Of a DNA stretch of 64,000 nt, positions 18,353 to 27,026 are shown in pieces. Position 1 is the first letter of the stretch, and every line of letters begins with the position of its first letter. This stretch comes from Streptomyces sp. ACA25 (GTDB lineage Bacteria > Actinomycetota > Actinomycetes > Streptomycetales > Streptomycetaceae). Location: contig NZ_JAQKPV010000015.1 in assembly GCF_028200735.1 (NCBI RefSeq), positions 62,001 to 126,000 on the forward strand, given 5' to 3'. The translations under genes were made by a program, and so were the position numbers. The notes beneath the pieces are model-generated. The model was not told the origin of the DNA and did no database searches. It was given only the letters and a program-made list of their open reading frames with translations.

Positions 18353-19060
18353 CTAGTGGCGGGGACGGACCAGGCCGGTCTCGTAGGCGGTCATGACGAG
18401 CTGAGCCCGGTGGCGGGCACCCAGTTTGGACAGCAGGCGGTTGATGTGGGTCTTCACGGTCAGCGGGCTCACCGACAGGCGTTCGGCGATCTCGTCGTTG
18501 GCGAGACCGCCCGCGACCTGGATCAGCACCTCGCGCTCCCGGGCGGTCAGCACCTCCAGCACCGAGGATGACAGGGGCGGATCGTCCCCGGGGTGGCTCT
18601 GGGCCAGGAAGCGGGTGATCAGACCACGGGTGGCGGTCGGCGACAGCAGGGCCTCCCCCGCCCTCGCGCGGCGCACGGCGGACAGCAACTCCGCCGGCTC
18701 CACCCCCTTGCCCAGAAAGCCGGAGGCCCCCGCGCGGAGCGCCTGCACCACGTAGTCGTCCTCCTCGAAGGTCGTCAGGATGATCACCTTGACGTCCCTC
18801 AGGTTCGGGTCCGAGGCGATCGCCCGGGTCGCGGCCAGCCCGTCCATGCCGGGCATCCGGATGTCCATCAGGACCACGTCCGCGCCGTGCACGCGCAACA
18901 GCTCCAGCGCCTGGGCGCCGTCGGACGCCTCCCCCACCACGGCCATGTCCGGCTCGGAGTCCACCAGCACCCGGAACGCGCTGCGCAGCAGAGCCTGATC
19001 GTCCACGAGGAGGACCCTTGTGTGTCCTGCGTCCACGTCCCCTGACTGCTCCGGCACCAT
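18353..19060 (-). CDS. NarL/LuxR-type two-component response regulator
   Basis: This is a 235-residue regulator. The receiver domain (about residues 14-130) has the acidic pair Asp20-Asp21, phospho-acceptor Asp66 in VVLMDIRMPGMDG, the switch Thr in ILTTFEE and Lys118 in FLGKG. The LuxR helix-turn-helix (about 170-230) contains LTAREREVL and NDEIAERLSVSPLTVKTHI. Its natural partner is probably the minus-strand histidine kinase at 22390-23817, now 3.3 kb away. The ATG is 6 bases after TACGCT on the minus strand with no Shine-Dalgarno, so the mRNA may be leaderless. Target genes are unknown. Confidence 0.94.
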   Translation of the reverse strand: MVPEQSGDVDAGHTRVLLVDDQALLRSAFRVLVDSEPDMAVVGEASDGAQALELLRVHGADVVLMDIRMPGMDGLAATRAIASDPNLRDVKVIILTTFEEDDYVVQALRAGASGFLGKGVEPAELLSAVRRARAGEALLSPTATRGLITRFLAQSHPGDDPPLSSSVLEVLTAREREVLIQVAGGLANDEIAERLSVSPLTVKTHINRLLSKLGARHRAQLVMTAYETGLVRPRH

Positions 19061-19154
19061 GGAGCCAGCGTAGGCCCACAGGGCGGACAGCCGAGCCCGC
19101 GCACCACCACGGGGCCGGGGCGCGGGCGAACCGGGCGTGACCGGGCGCCCGGTC

Positions 19155-19544
19155 TCAGCTCACGGCGCTGCCTGCTCCCACTGCCGGGACCGCTCCGGGG
19201 ACCGCCCCGACCGGAGTGGCGGACAGCAGGTAGTGGACCGGGCCGTCATGGATCGCCAATAGGTACGGCTCGCCCCGGCCCAGTTGTTCCAGGGCGCGCC
19301 GGGTCGTTCCCTCGTCCGCCAGTCCGGCCCGCACCCGGCGCGCGGCCGGAGGGTCCAGCTGGTCGGCTATGTGCGCGGCACGCCAGCTCAGCCACAGCAT
19401 CGCCCCCCACGCCGACGTGGACGGATGCCTGCCGAGCCGGAACGACCGGCCGTCCTCGGTGACGTAGGCCAAGCACACACAGCGCACGGCGTCCGGCACC
19501 GGCAGCGGAACCGGTGAGGGAAAGCGCGTCTGGACGGTCAGCAC
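19155..19544 (-). CDS. Hypothetical protein coupled to an RsbW-like ATPase gene, 129 aa
   Basis: The reading frame from a GTG at 19544 overlaps the end of the ATPase gene (GTGCTGA), which implies coupled translation. It encodes a soluble protein with an Arg-rich central region, a Trp-containing stretch (AWGAMLWLSWRAAHIADQL) and an Ala/Val/Gly-rich C-terminus. No catalytic or binding motif was recognised. A longer upstream extension is possible but would overlap most of the ATPase C-terminus in another frame. Its role, if any, is likely tied to the ATPase and XRE pair next to it. Confidence 0.6.
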   Translation of the reverse strand: MLTVQTRFPSPVPLPVPDAVRCVCLAYVTEDGRSFRLGRHPSTSAWGAMLWLSWRAAHIADQLDPPAARRVRAGLADEGTTRRALEQLGRGEPYLLAIHDGPVHYLLSATPVGAVPGAVPAVGAGSAVS

Positions 19545-20062
19545 GGTCCGCCCGCCGTCCTCCCCCGGCCGGCCCTGGGCAGGGCAGAGGGCTGATCGGC
19601 AGGCGGGGTGGTGCTGAGCAGGTCGATCTCGGCCCACACGGTCTTGCCCAGTGGCGTCAGGTTCCGCACACCCCACCGGGTGGCATGGGCCTCGACCAGC
19701 AGCAGCCCGCGGCCCCCCTCACAGTCCCCGGCGGGCGGGCGCGGAGGTGCCGTGGTGTCCGGCCATCGGCTCGCGACCGCGTCCGTGACCTCGATCAGCA
19801 GCCGGACACCGCGCTCCTCCCGGAGCCGGAGCCGGAAGTCCCGGCCGGGCAGCCGCCCGTGCAGGACCGCGTTCGACGCCAGTTCACCGACCAGAAGCGC
19901 CGCTGTCCGCGACACGGTCGAGTCGTAGGGGTGTCCCCAGCTGTCCAGCTGCTGGGCTGCCATCAGCCTGGCCAGCCTCGCGCCCCGCCGGGTGGAGCTG
20001 AACAGCTGCGCGAAGTCGTGGCGCCCCGCGAGGTCCGGGGCGGAGGGAGTTCTCGACGTCAT
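19538..20062 (-). CDS. ATP-binding protein, RsbW/anti-sigma-like HATPase
   Basis: This 174-residue protein has the GHKL ATPase N-box ELASNAVLHG and G-box EGGRGLLLVEAHATRWGV, as in the large Streptomyces family of RsbW/SpoIIAB-like regulatory ATPases. It lacks kinase phospho-acceptor domains and membrane segments. It is divergent from an XRE regulator followed by DUF397. That trio matches the whiJ/abaA-type developmental loci of Streptomyces, where the ATPase is thought to modulate a regulator. The ATG at 20062 was chosen from the start of homologous-looking sequence. Confidence 0.85.
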   Translation of the reverse strand: MTSRTPSAPDLAGRHDFAQLFSSTRRGARLARLMAAQQLDSWGHPYDSTVSRTAALLVGELASNAVLHGRLPGRDFRLRLREERGVRLLIEVTDAVASRWPDTTAPPRPPAGDCEGGRGLLLVEAHATRWGVRNLTPLGKTVWAEIDLLSTTPPADQPSALPRAGRGRTAGGPC

Positions 20063-20452
20063 GGCGTCGATCCTGGACCGCTCGCGCGCCACTGAACAGC
20101 AGTGACGACGGTACGCACGGCTCCTGTCCAGAAGTGGAAATCGGCGTGTACGGAGGGGCCGTCCGCCCGTGCGTCCGGCACCTGGCCCTGACTCCGGCAG
20201 GAAGTTCCTGAGCTGCGCCACCGCACAACTGGCAGCCACGGGGAACCACGAACGGTACCGATACCCCTCCTCACATCCCAGCACGCGCCGCGGCATGCGG
20301 GCAATGGCAGAGGCTGTGAAAGGCGGCGCGGGCATCCGGACGGAGACGGCCCGTACGGATCCCGGCGGTGCTGTACGGGCCCGGGACAGTGACGTGGCTG
20401 TGCCGCCAGCAGTTGGAAAGGGGGGACAGAACTGCGCTGTGGAGGTCGCACC
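20063..20452. other. Divergent control region of the XRE/ATPase pair
   Basis: This 390-base gap lies between the divergent ATPase and XRE genes. It is less GC-rich than its flanks in places. A GGAGG at 20441-20445 is the ribosome site for the XRE gene at 20453. No long palindrome or open frame with good support was seen. It should hold the promoters and any autoregulatory operator of this set. Confidence 0.4.
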
Positions 20453-21319
20453 ATGACGGTCGAGGACAACGGGAAACCGGCGAGCGCGCCTGCCGAGCAG
20501 GCGCCGGAGGACAGCGAGGGCGCCGAGCCCGTGCTGCGGGCGGTAGGGAAGCAGATCAAGGTCTTGCGGGAGCAGACCGGTCTCACCCAGCTGGAGTTCG
20601 GCAGAAGAATTGGTTACGGGGTGGACCAGGTCTCCTCCGTCGAACGCGGGCGCCGGGCCCCCAAGCCGCAGTTCATCGATGCCGCGGAACGCGTCCTCGG
20701 TGCGCGGGGCGTGCTGAAGGTGGTGAAGGAAGACGTGGACACGGCGCGATTCCCGGCCCGTTTCCGCGACTTCGCCATCTGGGAGAAGGACGCGGTGAGC
20801 CTGCACTCATACGAGCCCTTGATCGTCCCCGGTTTGCTGCAGAGCATGGCCTACGCCCGGGCGCTGATCAGCGGACACTGTCCGCCGCTGGACGACGACA
20901 AGGTGGAGGACCGGGTCGCCGCGCGGATGGACCGGCAGGCGATCTTTGAGAGCCGCAAGGGAGTGGTCACCGGATTCGTCATCGAGGAGGCCGTGCTGCG
21001 GCGGCCGGTGGGCGGTCCGGCCGTCATGAAGGAGCAGTTGGAGAAGCTGGCGCGGATGGCCGGGCGGCGGAACGTCTCCCTCCAGGTCATGCCCACCGCC
21101 CGGTGGGAGCACGACGGAGTTCTGGGTGCCATCACCCTGCTGGAGAGACGGAATGGGCGTACCGTCGCCTATACCGAGTCGCAGGGGGTCAGCGGAGTGA
21201 TCACCGATCACGCACGCGTCCGCGTGTACGCCCAGCGGCACGGCATCATCCGCGCGCAGGCGCTGCATACGGAAGAGTCCGCGCGCTTCCTCGAGAAGCT
21301 GGCAGGAGAGTATGGATAA
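20453..21319 (+). CDS. XRE-family regulator with DUF5753 ligand/sensor domain
   Basis: This 288-residue protein has a helix-turn-helix at residues about 27-75 (AVGKQIKVLREQTGLTQLEFG and GVDQVSSVERGRR). The rest is the DUF5753 domain typical of hundreds of Streptomyces paralogues, including WhiJ (SLHSYEPLIVPGLLQSMAYARALI and RRNVSLQVMPTA are characteristic). It is probably a DNA-binding regulator controlled by the small DUF397 protein encoded just downstream. The stop overlaps the DUF397 start by 8 bases, giving coupled translation. It is divergent from the RsbW-like ATPase gene. Confidence 0.93.
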   Translation: MTVEDNGKPASAPAEQAPEDSEGAEPVLRAVGKQIKVLREQTGLTQLEFGRRIGYGVDQVSSVERGRRAPKPQFIDAAERVLGARGVLKVVKEDVDTARFPARFRDFAIWEKDAVSLHSYEPLIVPGLLQSMAYARALISGHCPPLDDDKVEDRVAARMDRQAIFESRKGVVTGFVIEEAVLRRPVGGPAVMKEQLEKLARMAGRRNVSLQVMPTARWEHDGVLGAITLLERRNGRTVAYTESQGVSGVITDHARVRVYAQRHGIIRAQALHTEESARFLEKLAGEYG

Positions 21320-21515
21320 CACGCAGAGTGCAAGTGGATCAGCGTCCTTGGCCTGGTTCAAGAGCAGCTACAGCGACAGCGAAGGCGCCAACTGCGTCGA
21401 GATAGCAGCCGCACCGGACACCGTGCACATCCGCGACTCCAAGACCCAACGCACCACCCTCACCTTCACCCCCCACACCTGGGCCACCTTCCTCCACTTC
21501 ACCACGCACCACTGA
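21312..21515 (+). CDS. DUF397 (WhiJ-partner) protein, 67 aa
   Basis: This is a small acidic-to-neutral protein with the DUF397 core: WFKSSYSDSEGANCVEIA, HIRDSK and a final FLHF segment. DUF397 proteins are partners of WhiJ-like XRE regulators and are thought to antagonise their DNA binding. It is translated from a start inside the end of the XRE gene, so the two are made in fixed proportion. The last 15 residues, rich in Thr and His (TTLTFTPHTWATFLHFTTHH), are typical of the family's variable end. Confidence 0.9.
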   Translation: MDNTQSASGSASLAWFKSSYSDSEGANCVEIAAAPDTVHIRDSKTQRTTLTFTPHTWATFLHFTTHH

Positions 21516-21546
21516 CCCCGCAAACCCTCGATGGCCGGACGGCCGG

Positions 21547-22299
21547 TCAGAAGCCGGTGGCGGCCCCGAGCCAGGAGCCGATGCCGTAGGTGACGGCCAT
21601 GGCCAGGGTGCCGCCGCAGACGTTGCGGATCACCGCGCGGCGCGGACGGGCCCCGCCCAGGCGGGCGGCGGTCCAGCCGAAGGCGGCCAGGGTGACGAGG
21701 ACCAGCGCCACCGTGACGTACAGCCGCATCTCCGGTGGGGGCAGCACGATGGCGATCACCGGCAGCAGGGCGCCCAGGGTGAAGGAGGGAAAGCTGGCGA
21801 GCGCGGCGTGCCAGGGGTTGGTGAGCGCTTTCGGGTCGATGCCCAGCTCGGTCTCCGCATGAGCGGCGAGCGCGTCCCGGCGGGTGAGCTGCTCGGCGAC
21901 TTCCCGGGCCACTTCGGGAGTCAGCCCTTTCGCCTCGTACATCCGGGTGAGCTCGTCGAGCTCCTCGTCGGGGGTCTCGTCGATCTCGCGGCGCTCGTTG
22001 GCCAGCGCGGCGCGCTGGGAGTCCCGCTGGATGCTGACCGAGACGTACTCGCCGACCGCCATCGACAACGCTCCGGACAGCAGACCGGCCAGTCCGACCG
22101 TGAGCAGTACCGAGCGGGAATCGGTGGCGCCGGCCACGCCGACCACCAGCGCGGCGGTGGAGACGTGTCCGTCGTTCGCGCCGAGCACCGCGGCGCGCAG
22201 CCAGTTCAGCCGGGACCACAGGCTGGAGCGGGGGTGGATCTCGGGGTGCGCGTTTCCCTTGGCAACGGCGCGCCTCTTACGGTCCGGTGATTCGCCCAC
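21547..22299 (-). CDS. VIT1/CCC1-family iron/manganese transporter
   Basis: This 250-residue membrane protein has the first-helix motif LNWLRAAVLGANDGHVSTAALVVGVAGA, diagnostic of the VIT1/CCC1 family that moves Fe2+ or Mn2+. The SMAVGEYVSVSIQRDS motif follows the second helix. The cytosolic loop (DETPDEELDELTRMYEAKGL) carries acidic metal-site residues, and three more helices close the protein. Unlike the plant and yeast vacuolar proteins, the bacterial member acts in the plasma membrane. A GTG at 22299 was preferred to an upstream ATG, as the extra 20 residues look like non-coding sequence. It lies between HK and XRE genes. Confidence 0.92.
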   Translation of the reverse strand: MGESPDRKRRAVAKGNAHPEIHPRSSLWSRLNWLRAAVLGANDGHVSTAALVVGVAGATDSRSVLLTVGLAGLLSGALSMAVGEYVSVSIQRDSQRAALANERREIDETPDEELDELTRMYEAKGLTPEVAREVAEQLTRRDALAAHAETELGIDPKALTNPWHAALASFPSFTLGALLPVIAIVLPPPEMRLYVTVALVLVTLAAFGWTAARLGGARPRRAVIRNVCGGTLAMAVTYGIGSWLGAATGF

Positions 22300-22389
22300 G
22301 CCGCCCACAGTACGCCGAACGGGGTGCCGGAAAAGTCGGCGCGCCGTGCCGGGCCGGTCCACCGGTCCAGCGCTCCACCGACCCGGAGT

Positions 22390-23817
22390 TCAGCAGCAGA
22401 GACCGCGCCGGCCGGAGGGAGCCGGGTCGTCCCGGCCGGGGATCCTCGGCGGGCGGAGCGGCAGGCGGACCCGGACGCGGAACCCTCCGTCGGGCGCAGG
22501 ACCGGCCTCGCACGTGCCGCCGAGGGCTTCTGCCCGCTCCCGCATTCCCAGCAGACCGTGCCCGCCGGGCAGTTCGCCGGGAGGCTCCGGGGCTGTGCCG
22601 TCATCGCGCACGGTGATCTCCACGGCGCGGTCGGAGGGACCGCCGGAGCGGGCGATGCTGACCTCCGCGCGGGCCTGCGGTCCGGCGTGCTTGTGCACGT
22701 TCGTCAGGCCCTCCTGGATGACCCGGTAGGCGGCGAGGTCCACCGTCGAGGGCAGCGGGCCGCCCGCGCCGGGGGCATCAACGGTGACGGTCATCCCTGC
22801 CCGGGTGAAGCTCTCCACCAGCTCGTCGAGGACCCCGAGACCACGGGCGGGCTCCGTGGGCGCCACCGGTTCGTCGGCGCCGCGCAGCAGCCCGACGGTG
22901 GTCTGCAGCTCGCTCAGCGCGTGCCGGCTGGCCTCCCGCACGTGCGCGAGGGCCTCCTGTGCCTGGTCGGGTCTGCTGTCCATGACGTGCGCGGCGACCC
23001 CGGCCTGGACGTTGACCAGGGCGATGTGATGCGCGACGACGTCGTGCAGCTCGCGGGCGATCCGCATCCGCTCCTCCGCAACCCGGCGGCGCGCTTCCTC
23101 CTCCCGGGTGCGTTCCGCCCGCTCGGCGCGTTCCCTTATGGCGTCGACCGCCGCACGGCGGCTGCGCACCGCTTCGCCCACCGCGGCGGCGAGCGCCGAC
23201 CAGGCGAAAACGCCGAGGTTGTCCGCGACGTACCAGGGCTGCGGGCCGAAGAGCATCGCGGACGAGGTGAGCACCGCGACGGTGAGGCCGCCCACCCGCC
23301 AGGTGGTGGGACGGTCGGTGCGGCCCGCGACGGTGTACAGGGCGATGACGGCGGCGGCGGCGACCGCGTTGTGCCGGTCGGGCGAGGGCAGGGAGAGCAC
23401 CGTGGCGCCGATGGCCTGCTCGCCCACGGCAAGGACGACGGTCGCGGCGAGCACCGCCATCGGGAAGCGCCGGCGCAGCACCAGGGCCGCGCAGGCCAGT
23501 GCGGTGAGCACCGCGGTGTGCGGGGAGAGCGCCCGGTGGCCGAATCCGGGGCCACCGTTCGGATGGTGAGCCACCGTGACGGCGCCGACGAGGATCACCA
23601 CGCAGGCCAGGATCGCGATCAGGGCGTCGCACAGCAGCGGATGAGCGCTCAGGCGGTGCCGGACCCTGACCGGCATCGAGGGCACGGAGTCAGGGGACGG
23701 GCAGGCCGCCTGAGTGGCCCCGCCGCGGTCGCCGGCTCCGGCCGAGGGGGCAGCGGTGGGGGCGGCCGGCGGTGAGGTCACCGTGGCCGTGTCCCGCGCG
23801 TGGGGAGCGCGTCGCAC
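22390..23817 (-). CDS. Two-component sensor histidine kinase (NarL-type partner)
   Basis: This 475-residue protein has about 50 disordered N-terminal residues, then about six hydrophobic segments between 55 and 230. A DHp domain follows with RIARELHDVVAHH (phospho-acceptor His) and then a HATPase with an N-box (GLTNVHKHA) and G-box (GGHGLLGMRERAEALGG). This is the HisKA_3 type that pairs with NarL/LuxR regulators. The probable partner is the response regulator at 18353-19060, on the same strand but separated by a 3.3-kb segment. The stimulus is unknown; the neighbouring psp genes hint at envelope stress. Confidence 0.93.
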   Translation of the reverse strand: MRRAPHARDTATVTSPPAAPTAAPSAGAGDRGGATQAACPSPDSVPSMPVRVRHRLSAHPLLCDALIAILACVVILVGAVTVAHHPNGGPGFGHRALSPHTAVLTALACAALVLRRRFPMAVLAATVVLAVGEQAIGATVLSLPSPDRHNAVAAAAVIALYTVAGRTDRPTTWRVGGLTVAVLTSSAMLFGPQPWYVADNLGVFAWSALAAAVGEAVRSRRAAVDAIRERAERAERTREEEARRRVAEERMRIARELHDVVAHHIALVNVQAGVAAHVMDSRPDQAQEALAHVREASRHALSELQTTVGLLRGADEPVAPTEPARGLGVLDELVESFTRAGMTVTVDAPGAGGPLPSTVDLAAYRVIQEGLTNVHKHAGPQARAEVSIARSGGPSDRAVEITVRDDGTAPEPPGELPGGHGLLGMRERAEALGGTCEAGPAPDGGFRVRVRLPLRPPRIPGRDDPAPSGRRGLCC

Positions 23818-23874
23818 CCCGGCTCCGTCGCCGGAACCGGGGTGCGTGGCGTGCTCAGCCGTGACGGTGCCAAC

Positions 23875-24165
23875 TCAGCTCGGCGGCTCGAGGGGGATCA
23901 GGCCGTCCTCCGAGAGCATGGCCCGCACGTCATCGATCGAGGACTCCGGTGAGGGCAGGATCAGCTCCGACGGCTCCAGCGAGTCGTCGGGCAGGGGGGT
24001 ACCCATGGTGCGCACGGCGTGCAGCAGTGCGGACAGTGTGCGCTGGAACCCTTCCCTGTCGCCCTGCTCGACCTCGGTCATCAGCTCGTCGTCAAGCTCG
24101 TTGAGCTTGGGGAAGTGGCTGTCGTCCAGCTTGACCTGCCCCTCCCCCATGATCCGTACGATCAC
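23875..24165 (-). CDS. pspAA: PspAA-type protein, 96 aa
   Basis: This small cytosolic protein has the PspAA features MIVRIMGEGQVKLDD and LNELDDELMTEVEQGDREGFQ. It has a central coiled, acidic region and a Pro/Glu-rich C-terminal tail ending IPLEPPS. PspAA forms complexes with PspA and is co-encoded with it in actinobacteria. It lies 37 bases downstream of pspA on the same strand, so the two form one operon. It sits just before the histidine kinase gene, which is consistent with an envelope-stress module. Confidence 0.88.
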   Translation of the reverse strand: MIVRIMGEGQVKLDDSHFPKLNELDDELMTEVEQGDREGFQRTLSALLHAVRTMGTPLPDDSLEPSELILPSPESSIDDVRAMLSEDGLIPLEPPS

Positions 24166-24202
24166 TCTGCTCTCCTTCTCCCAGGGCTTCGAAGTGGTCC
24201 CG

Positions 24203-24982
24203 TCACTGCTTGTCGAACTTGGACGGGTCCTGCTGACCCTCTCCTGAGCCGCTTTCCAAAGCCTGCTGCTCGCTGCTGCCGCCCGCCAGTTCGGCCTTCA
24301 TCCGCTCCAGCTCGAACTCCACGTCCGCGCCGCCGGAGATCCGGTCCAGCTCGGAGGTGAGGTCGTCCTTGGTGGTACCGGTCGGGTCGTCCAGCGCACC
24401 GGAGGCGAGCAGCTCGTCGATGGCACCGGACCGGGCCTGGAGCTCCTGCGTGCGGTCCTCCGCACGCTGGATCGCCATGCCCACGTCGCCCATCTCCTCC
24501 GAGATACCGGAGAACGCCTCACCGATGCGCGTCTGTGCCTGCGCAGCCGTGTAGGTGGCCTTGATGGTCTCCTTACGGGTACGGAAGGCGTCCACCTTGG
24601 CCTGGAGCCGCTGGGCGGCCATGGTGAGCTTGTCCTCCTCGGCCTGGAGGGTCTGGTGCTGCGTCTCCAGGTCGCTGACCTGCTGCTGCAGCGCCGCCCG
24701 CCGGGAGAGCGCCTCTCGGGCGAGATCCTCCCTGCCGAGCGCCAGGGCCTTCTTGCCCTGATCTTCGAGCTTGCTGGACTGGCCCTGCAGCTGATTCAGC
24801 TGAAGCTCCAGCCGCTTCCGCGACGTGGCTACGTCCGCGACTCCGCGTCGCACCTTCTGCAGCAGCTCCAGCTGCTTCTGGTACGAGTAGTCGAGAGTTT
24901 CGCGCGGGTCCTCGGCCCGGTCCATAGCCTTGTTCGCTTTCGCGCGGAAGATCATCCCCATCCGCTTCATGACACCGCTCAT
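24203..24982 (-). CDS. pspA: PspA/IM30 phage-shock protein
   Basis: This 259-residue protein is almost entirely alpha-helical and coiled-coil, with the PspA/IM30 N-terminal amphipathic helix MGMIFRAKANKAMDRAEDP and the long heptad region from about 30 to 180. PspA polymerises on stressed membranes and protects them. The C-terminal part (SELDRISGGADVEFELERM) is conserved in actinobacteria. It is followed by pspAA. The start is just within the annotated frame and no signal peptide is present, as expected for a peripheral membrane protein. Confidence 0.95.
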   Translation of the reverse strand: MSGVMKRMGMIFRAKANKAMDRAEDPRETLDYSYQKQLELLQKVRRGVADVATSRKRLELQLNQLQGQSSKLEDQGKKALALGREDLAREALSRRAALQQQVSDLETQHQTLQAEEDKLTMAAQRLQAKVDAFRTRKETIKATYTAAQAQTRIGEAFSGISEEMGDVGMAIQRAEDRTQELQARSGAIDELLASGALDDPTGTTKDDLTSELDRISGGADVEFELERMKAELAGGSSEQQALESGSGEGQQDPSKFDKQ

Positions 24983-25242
24983 GGGCCTCGCGCGCCCCCT
25001 TCAGACGGACTTCGAGCCTTCGCCACCATCATTACCCTGCTGGACCCCACCTTACGGGGCCCGCCTCCATTAGCGCACCGTCCAGCCCTGATTGCGCTCC
25101 TCCTTCAGGACGATGCCGCAGGCCGGGTCTCCCGCTCAGGTACCAGCAGGCAGGGCGACGGGCCGGGGGTCGCGGGACGTGTTGCGGGATCGTGCCCGAC
25201 CCGGAGCACCGAGCAGCCCGGTCCAGCCCTTACCCTGGGGGT

Positions 25243-25830
25243 GTGTTCCGAAGCCGTTCGAAAGAAGAGCAGGCCACCGAGCCCGCAGCCGTGACCGACG
25301 TCCGTGATCCCCAGGCCCCCAAGGGACGCCCGACGCCCAAGCGCAGTGAGGCCCAGGCGCAACGGCGTGCTGTCGCCAAGCCTCCGGTGAGCCGGAAGGA
25401 TGCCGCCAAGCGCGCCAAGGAGGCGCGGCGTGCCGCGCTGGCCAAGCAGCGTGAGGCGCTGGTCTCCGGCGACGAGCGCTATCTCCCGGTGCGGGACCGC
25501 GGCCCGGTGCGGCGGTTCGCCCGGGACTTCGTGGACAGCCGCTGGCATGTGGCAGAGTACTTCCTGCCGATCGCCGTCGCGATCCTGATCCTGAGCATGA
25601 TGCCGTCGCTGCAGGCGAAGAACATCGCCCTGATGCTGTGGATGGGCGTCATCCTGATGATCATCTTCGACTCGGTGATCTCCTCGCGCCGGCTGAAGCG
25701 GGCCCTGCGCGAACGGCACCCGGACGAGAACCACAAGGGCGCCACGGCCTACGCCCTGATGCGCACCCTGCAGATGCGGCGGATGCGGCTGCCCAAGCCG
25801 CAGATCAAGCGCGGCGAGACGCCTCGCTGA
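25243..25830 (+). CDS. DUF3043 two-helix membrane protein
   Basis: This 195-residue protein has a basic Lys/Arg/Ala-rich, probably disordered first 100 residues (RKDAAKRAKEARRAAL). A hairpin of two hydrophobic helices follows at about 108-150 (FLPIAVAILILSMMP and NIALMLWMGVILMIIFD), with a positively charged C-terminal tail. DUF3043 is an actinobacterial family of unknown function. The GTG at 25243 is 6 bases after TACCCT with no Shine-Dalgarno, so this gene may be leaderless. It is divergent from pspA across a 260-base gap with no other gene. Confidence 0.88.
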   Translation: MFRSRSKEEQATEPAAVTDVRDPQAPKGRPTPKRSEAQAQRRAVAKPPVSRKDAAKRAKEARRAALAKQREALVSGDERYLPVRDRGPVRRFARDFVDSRWHVAEYFLPIAVAILILSMMPSLQAKNIALMLWMGVILMIIFDSVISSRRLKRALRERHPDENHKGATAYALMRTLQMRRMRLPKPQIKRGETPR

Positions 25831-25893
25831 CGTCACCCGGTTCGCGGTAACGCCGCTCCCGGGCCGCGGGCCCCTGCCGGGCGACAATCCGGT

Positions 25894-27000
25894 ATGCCCC
25901 GACCGCGCCCTCTGCCGACCGTCATGAGTGCTGCCGCGCCCCTGTGCGCGGCAGCACTGCTGTTGAGCGGGTGCGCCGGGCAGGAACGCACCCCTGCGGG
26001 CGCCGGCAGCTCGCCGGCCTACTCCCGCCCCACGGATTTCCTGCCCACCGACGACGCCACGGATGCCACCGGTGCCCGGGACGCCGGCGAGGCCATCGAG
26101 CTGCAGCGCAGCTACCAGCGTGCGGTGCAGGAGGTGCTTCCCTCCGTCGTGGAGATCACCGGGCCCGAGGGTCTGGGCTCCGGAATCGTCTACGACGCCG
26201 ACGGGCACGTCGTGACCAATGCGCACGTGGTCGGCGAGGAGGAGGAGTTCGAGGTGACGCTGGCCACCGGCGGCCGGCCGCTCACGGCGACCGCGGTGGC
26301 CTCCTACCCGGAACAGGACCTGGCCGTCATCCGGCTCGGGGAGGTCCCGGACAATCTGCGGCCCGGCAACTTCGACACCTCACGGGTGGAGGTCGGACAG
26401 ATCGTGCTGGCGATGGGCAACCCGCTGGGGCTGTCCTCCAGCGTCACCCAGGGCATCGTCTCCGCGGTCGGCCGCTCGGTGAGCGAAGGCGAGGGTCTGA
26501 CGACACTGGGGGATCTGGTGCAGACCTCGGCGGCCATCAACCCGGGGAACAGCGGCGGCGCGCTGGCCGATCTGGCGGGCCGCATCATCGGCATTCCCAC
26601 CCTGGCCGCCCGGGACCCGCAGCTGGGCGGCGGCACGGCACCGGGCATCGGCTTCGCCATCCCCTCGACGACCGTCATCCATCTCACCGACCAGATGATC
26701 GAGTACGGGGAGGTCCGCGACTCCGGACGGGCGGAGCTCGGCGTCTCGGTGCGGACGGTGCTCGGCGAGGGCTTCGAGCCGGCCGGGGCCGCGGTCGTGG
26801 CGACCGCTGAGGACGGACCCGCCGCCAGGGCGGGCATCCGGCCCGGGGACGTGCTCGTCGCGCTGGGGTCCGAGCAGGTCACCGACGTGGTGTCGCTGGC
26901 GGAGGCGCTGGCCGCGCAGCAGCCGGAGGACACGGTGCCGGTGGTCGTCGAGCGCGCCGGTGAGGAGGAGCGTTTCGAGGTGACGCTCGGCGAGGCCTGA
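25894..27000 (+). CDS. HtrA-like trypsin-fold serine protease, lipoprotein, with PDZ domain
   Basis: The 368-residue protein begins with a signal peptide and lipobox LLLSGC (Cys27), so it is anchored outside the membrane. The protease domain has the triad His111 (VVTNAHVV), Asp142 (EQDLAVIRLG) and Ser220 (NPGNSGGAL), all in DegP-type contexts. A C-terminal PDZ domain (about 285-365) includes RPGDVLVALGSEQVTDVVSLAEAL. HtrA-type proteins degrade misfolded proteins or act as envelope stress sensors. The start lies 5 bases after GACAAT, with no strong ribosome site. A downstream ATG (MSAAAPL) is an alternative start. Confidence 0.94.
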   Translation: MPRPRPLPTVMSAAAPLCAAALLLSGCAGQERTPAGAGSSPAYSRPTDFLPTDDATDATGARDAGEAIELQRSYQRAVQEVLPSVVEITGPEGLGSGIVYDADGHVVTNAHVVGEEEEFEVTLATGGRPLTATAVASYPEQDLAVIRLGEVPDNLRPGNFDTSRVEVGQIVLAMGNPLGLSSSVTQGIVSAVGRSVSEGEGLTTLGDLVQTSAAINPGNSGGALADLAGRIIGIPTLAARDPQLGGGTAPGIGFAIPSTTVIHLTDQMIEYGEVRDSGRAELGVSVRTVLGEGFEPAGAAVVATAEDGPAARAGIRPGDVLVALGSEQVTDVVSLAEALAAQQPEDTVPVVVERAGEEERFEVTLGEA

Positions 27001-27005
27001 CCCCG

Positions 27006-27026
27006 GGGCCCGGCCCCGCCGGGCCC
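27006..27026. terminator. Hairpin between convergent genes
   Basis: The inverted repeat GGGCCCGGC (27006-27014) pairs with 27018-27026 over a 3-base loop CCC. It fills the short gap between the protease stop and the stop of the next minus-strand gene. Confidence 0.75.
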
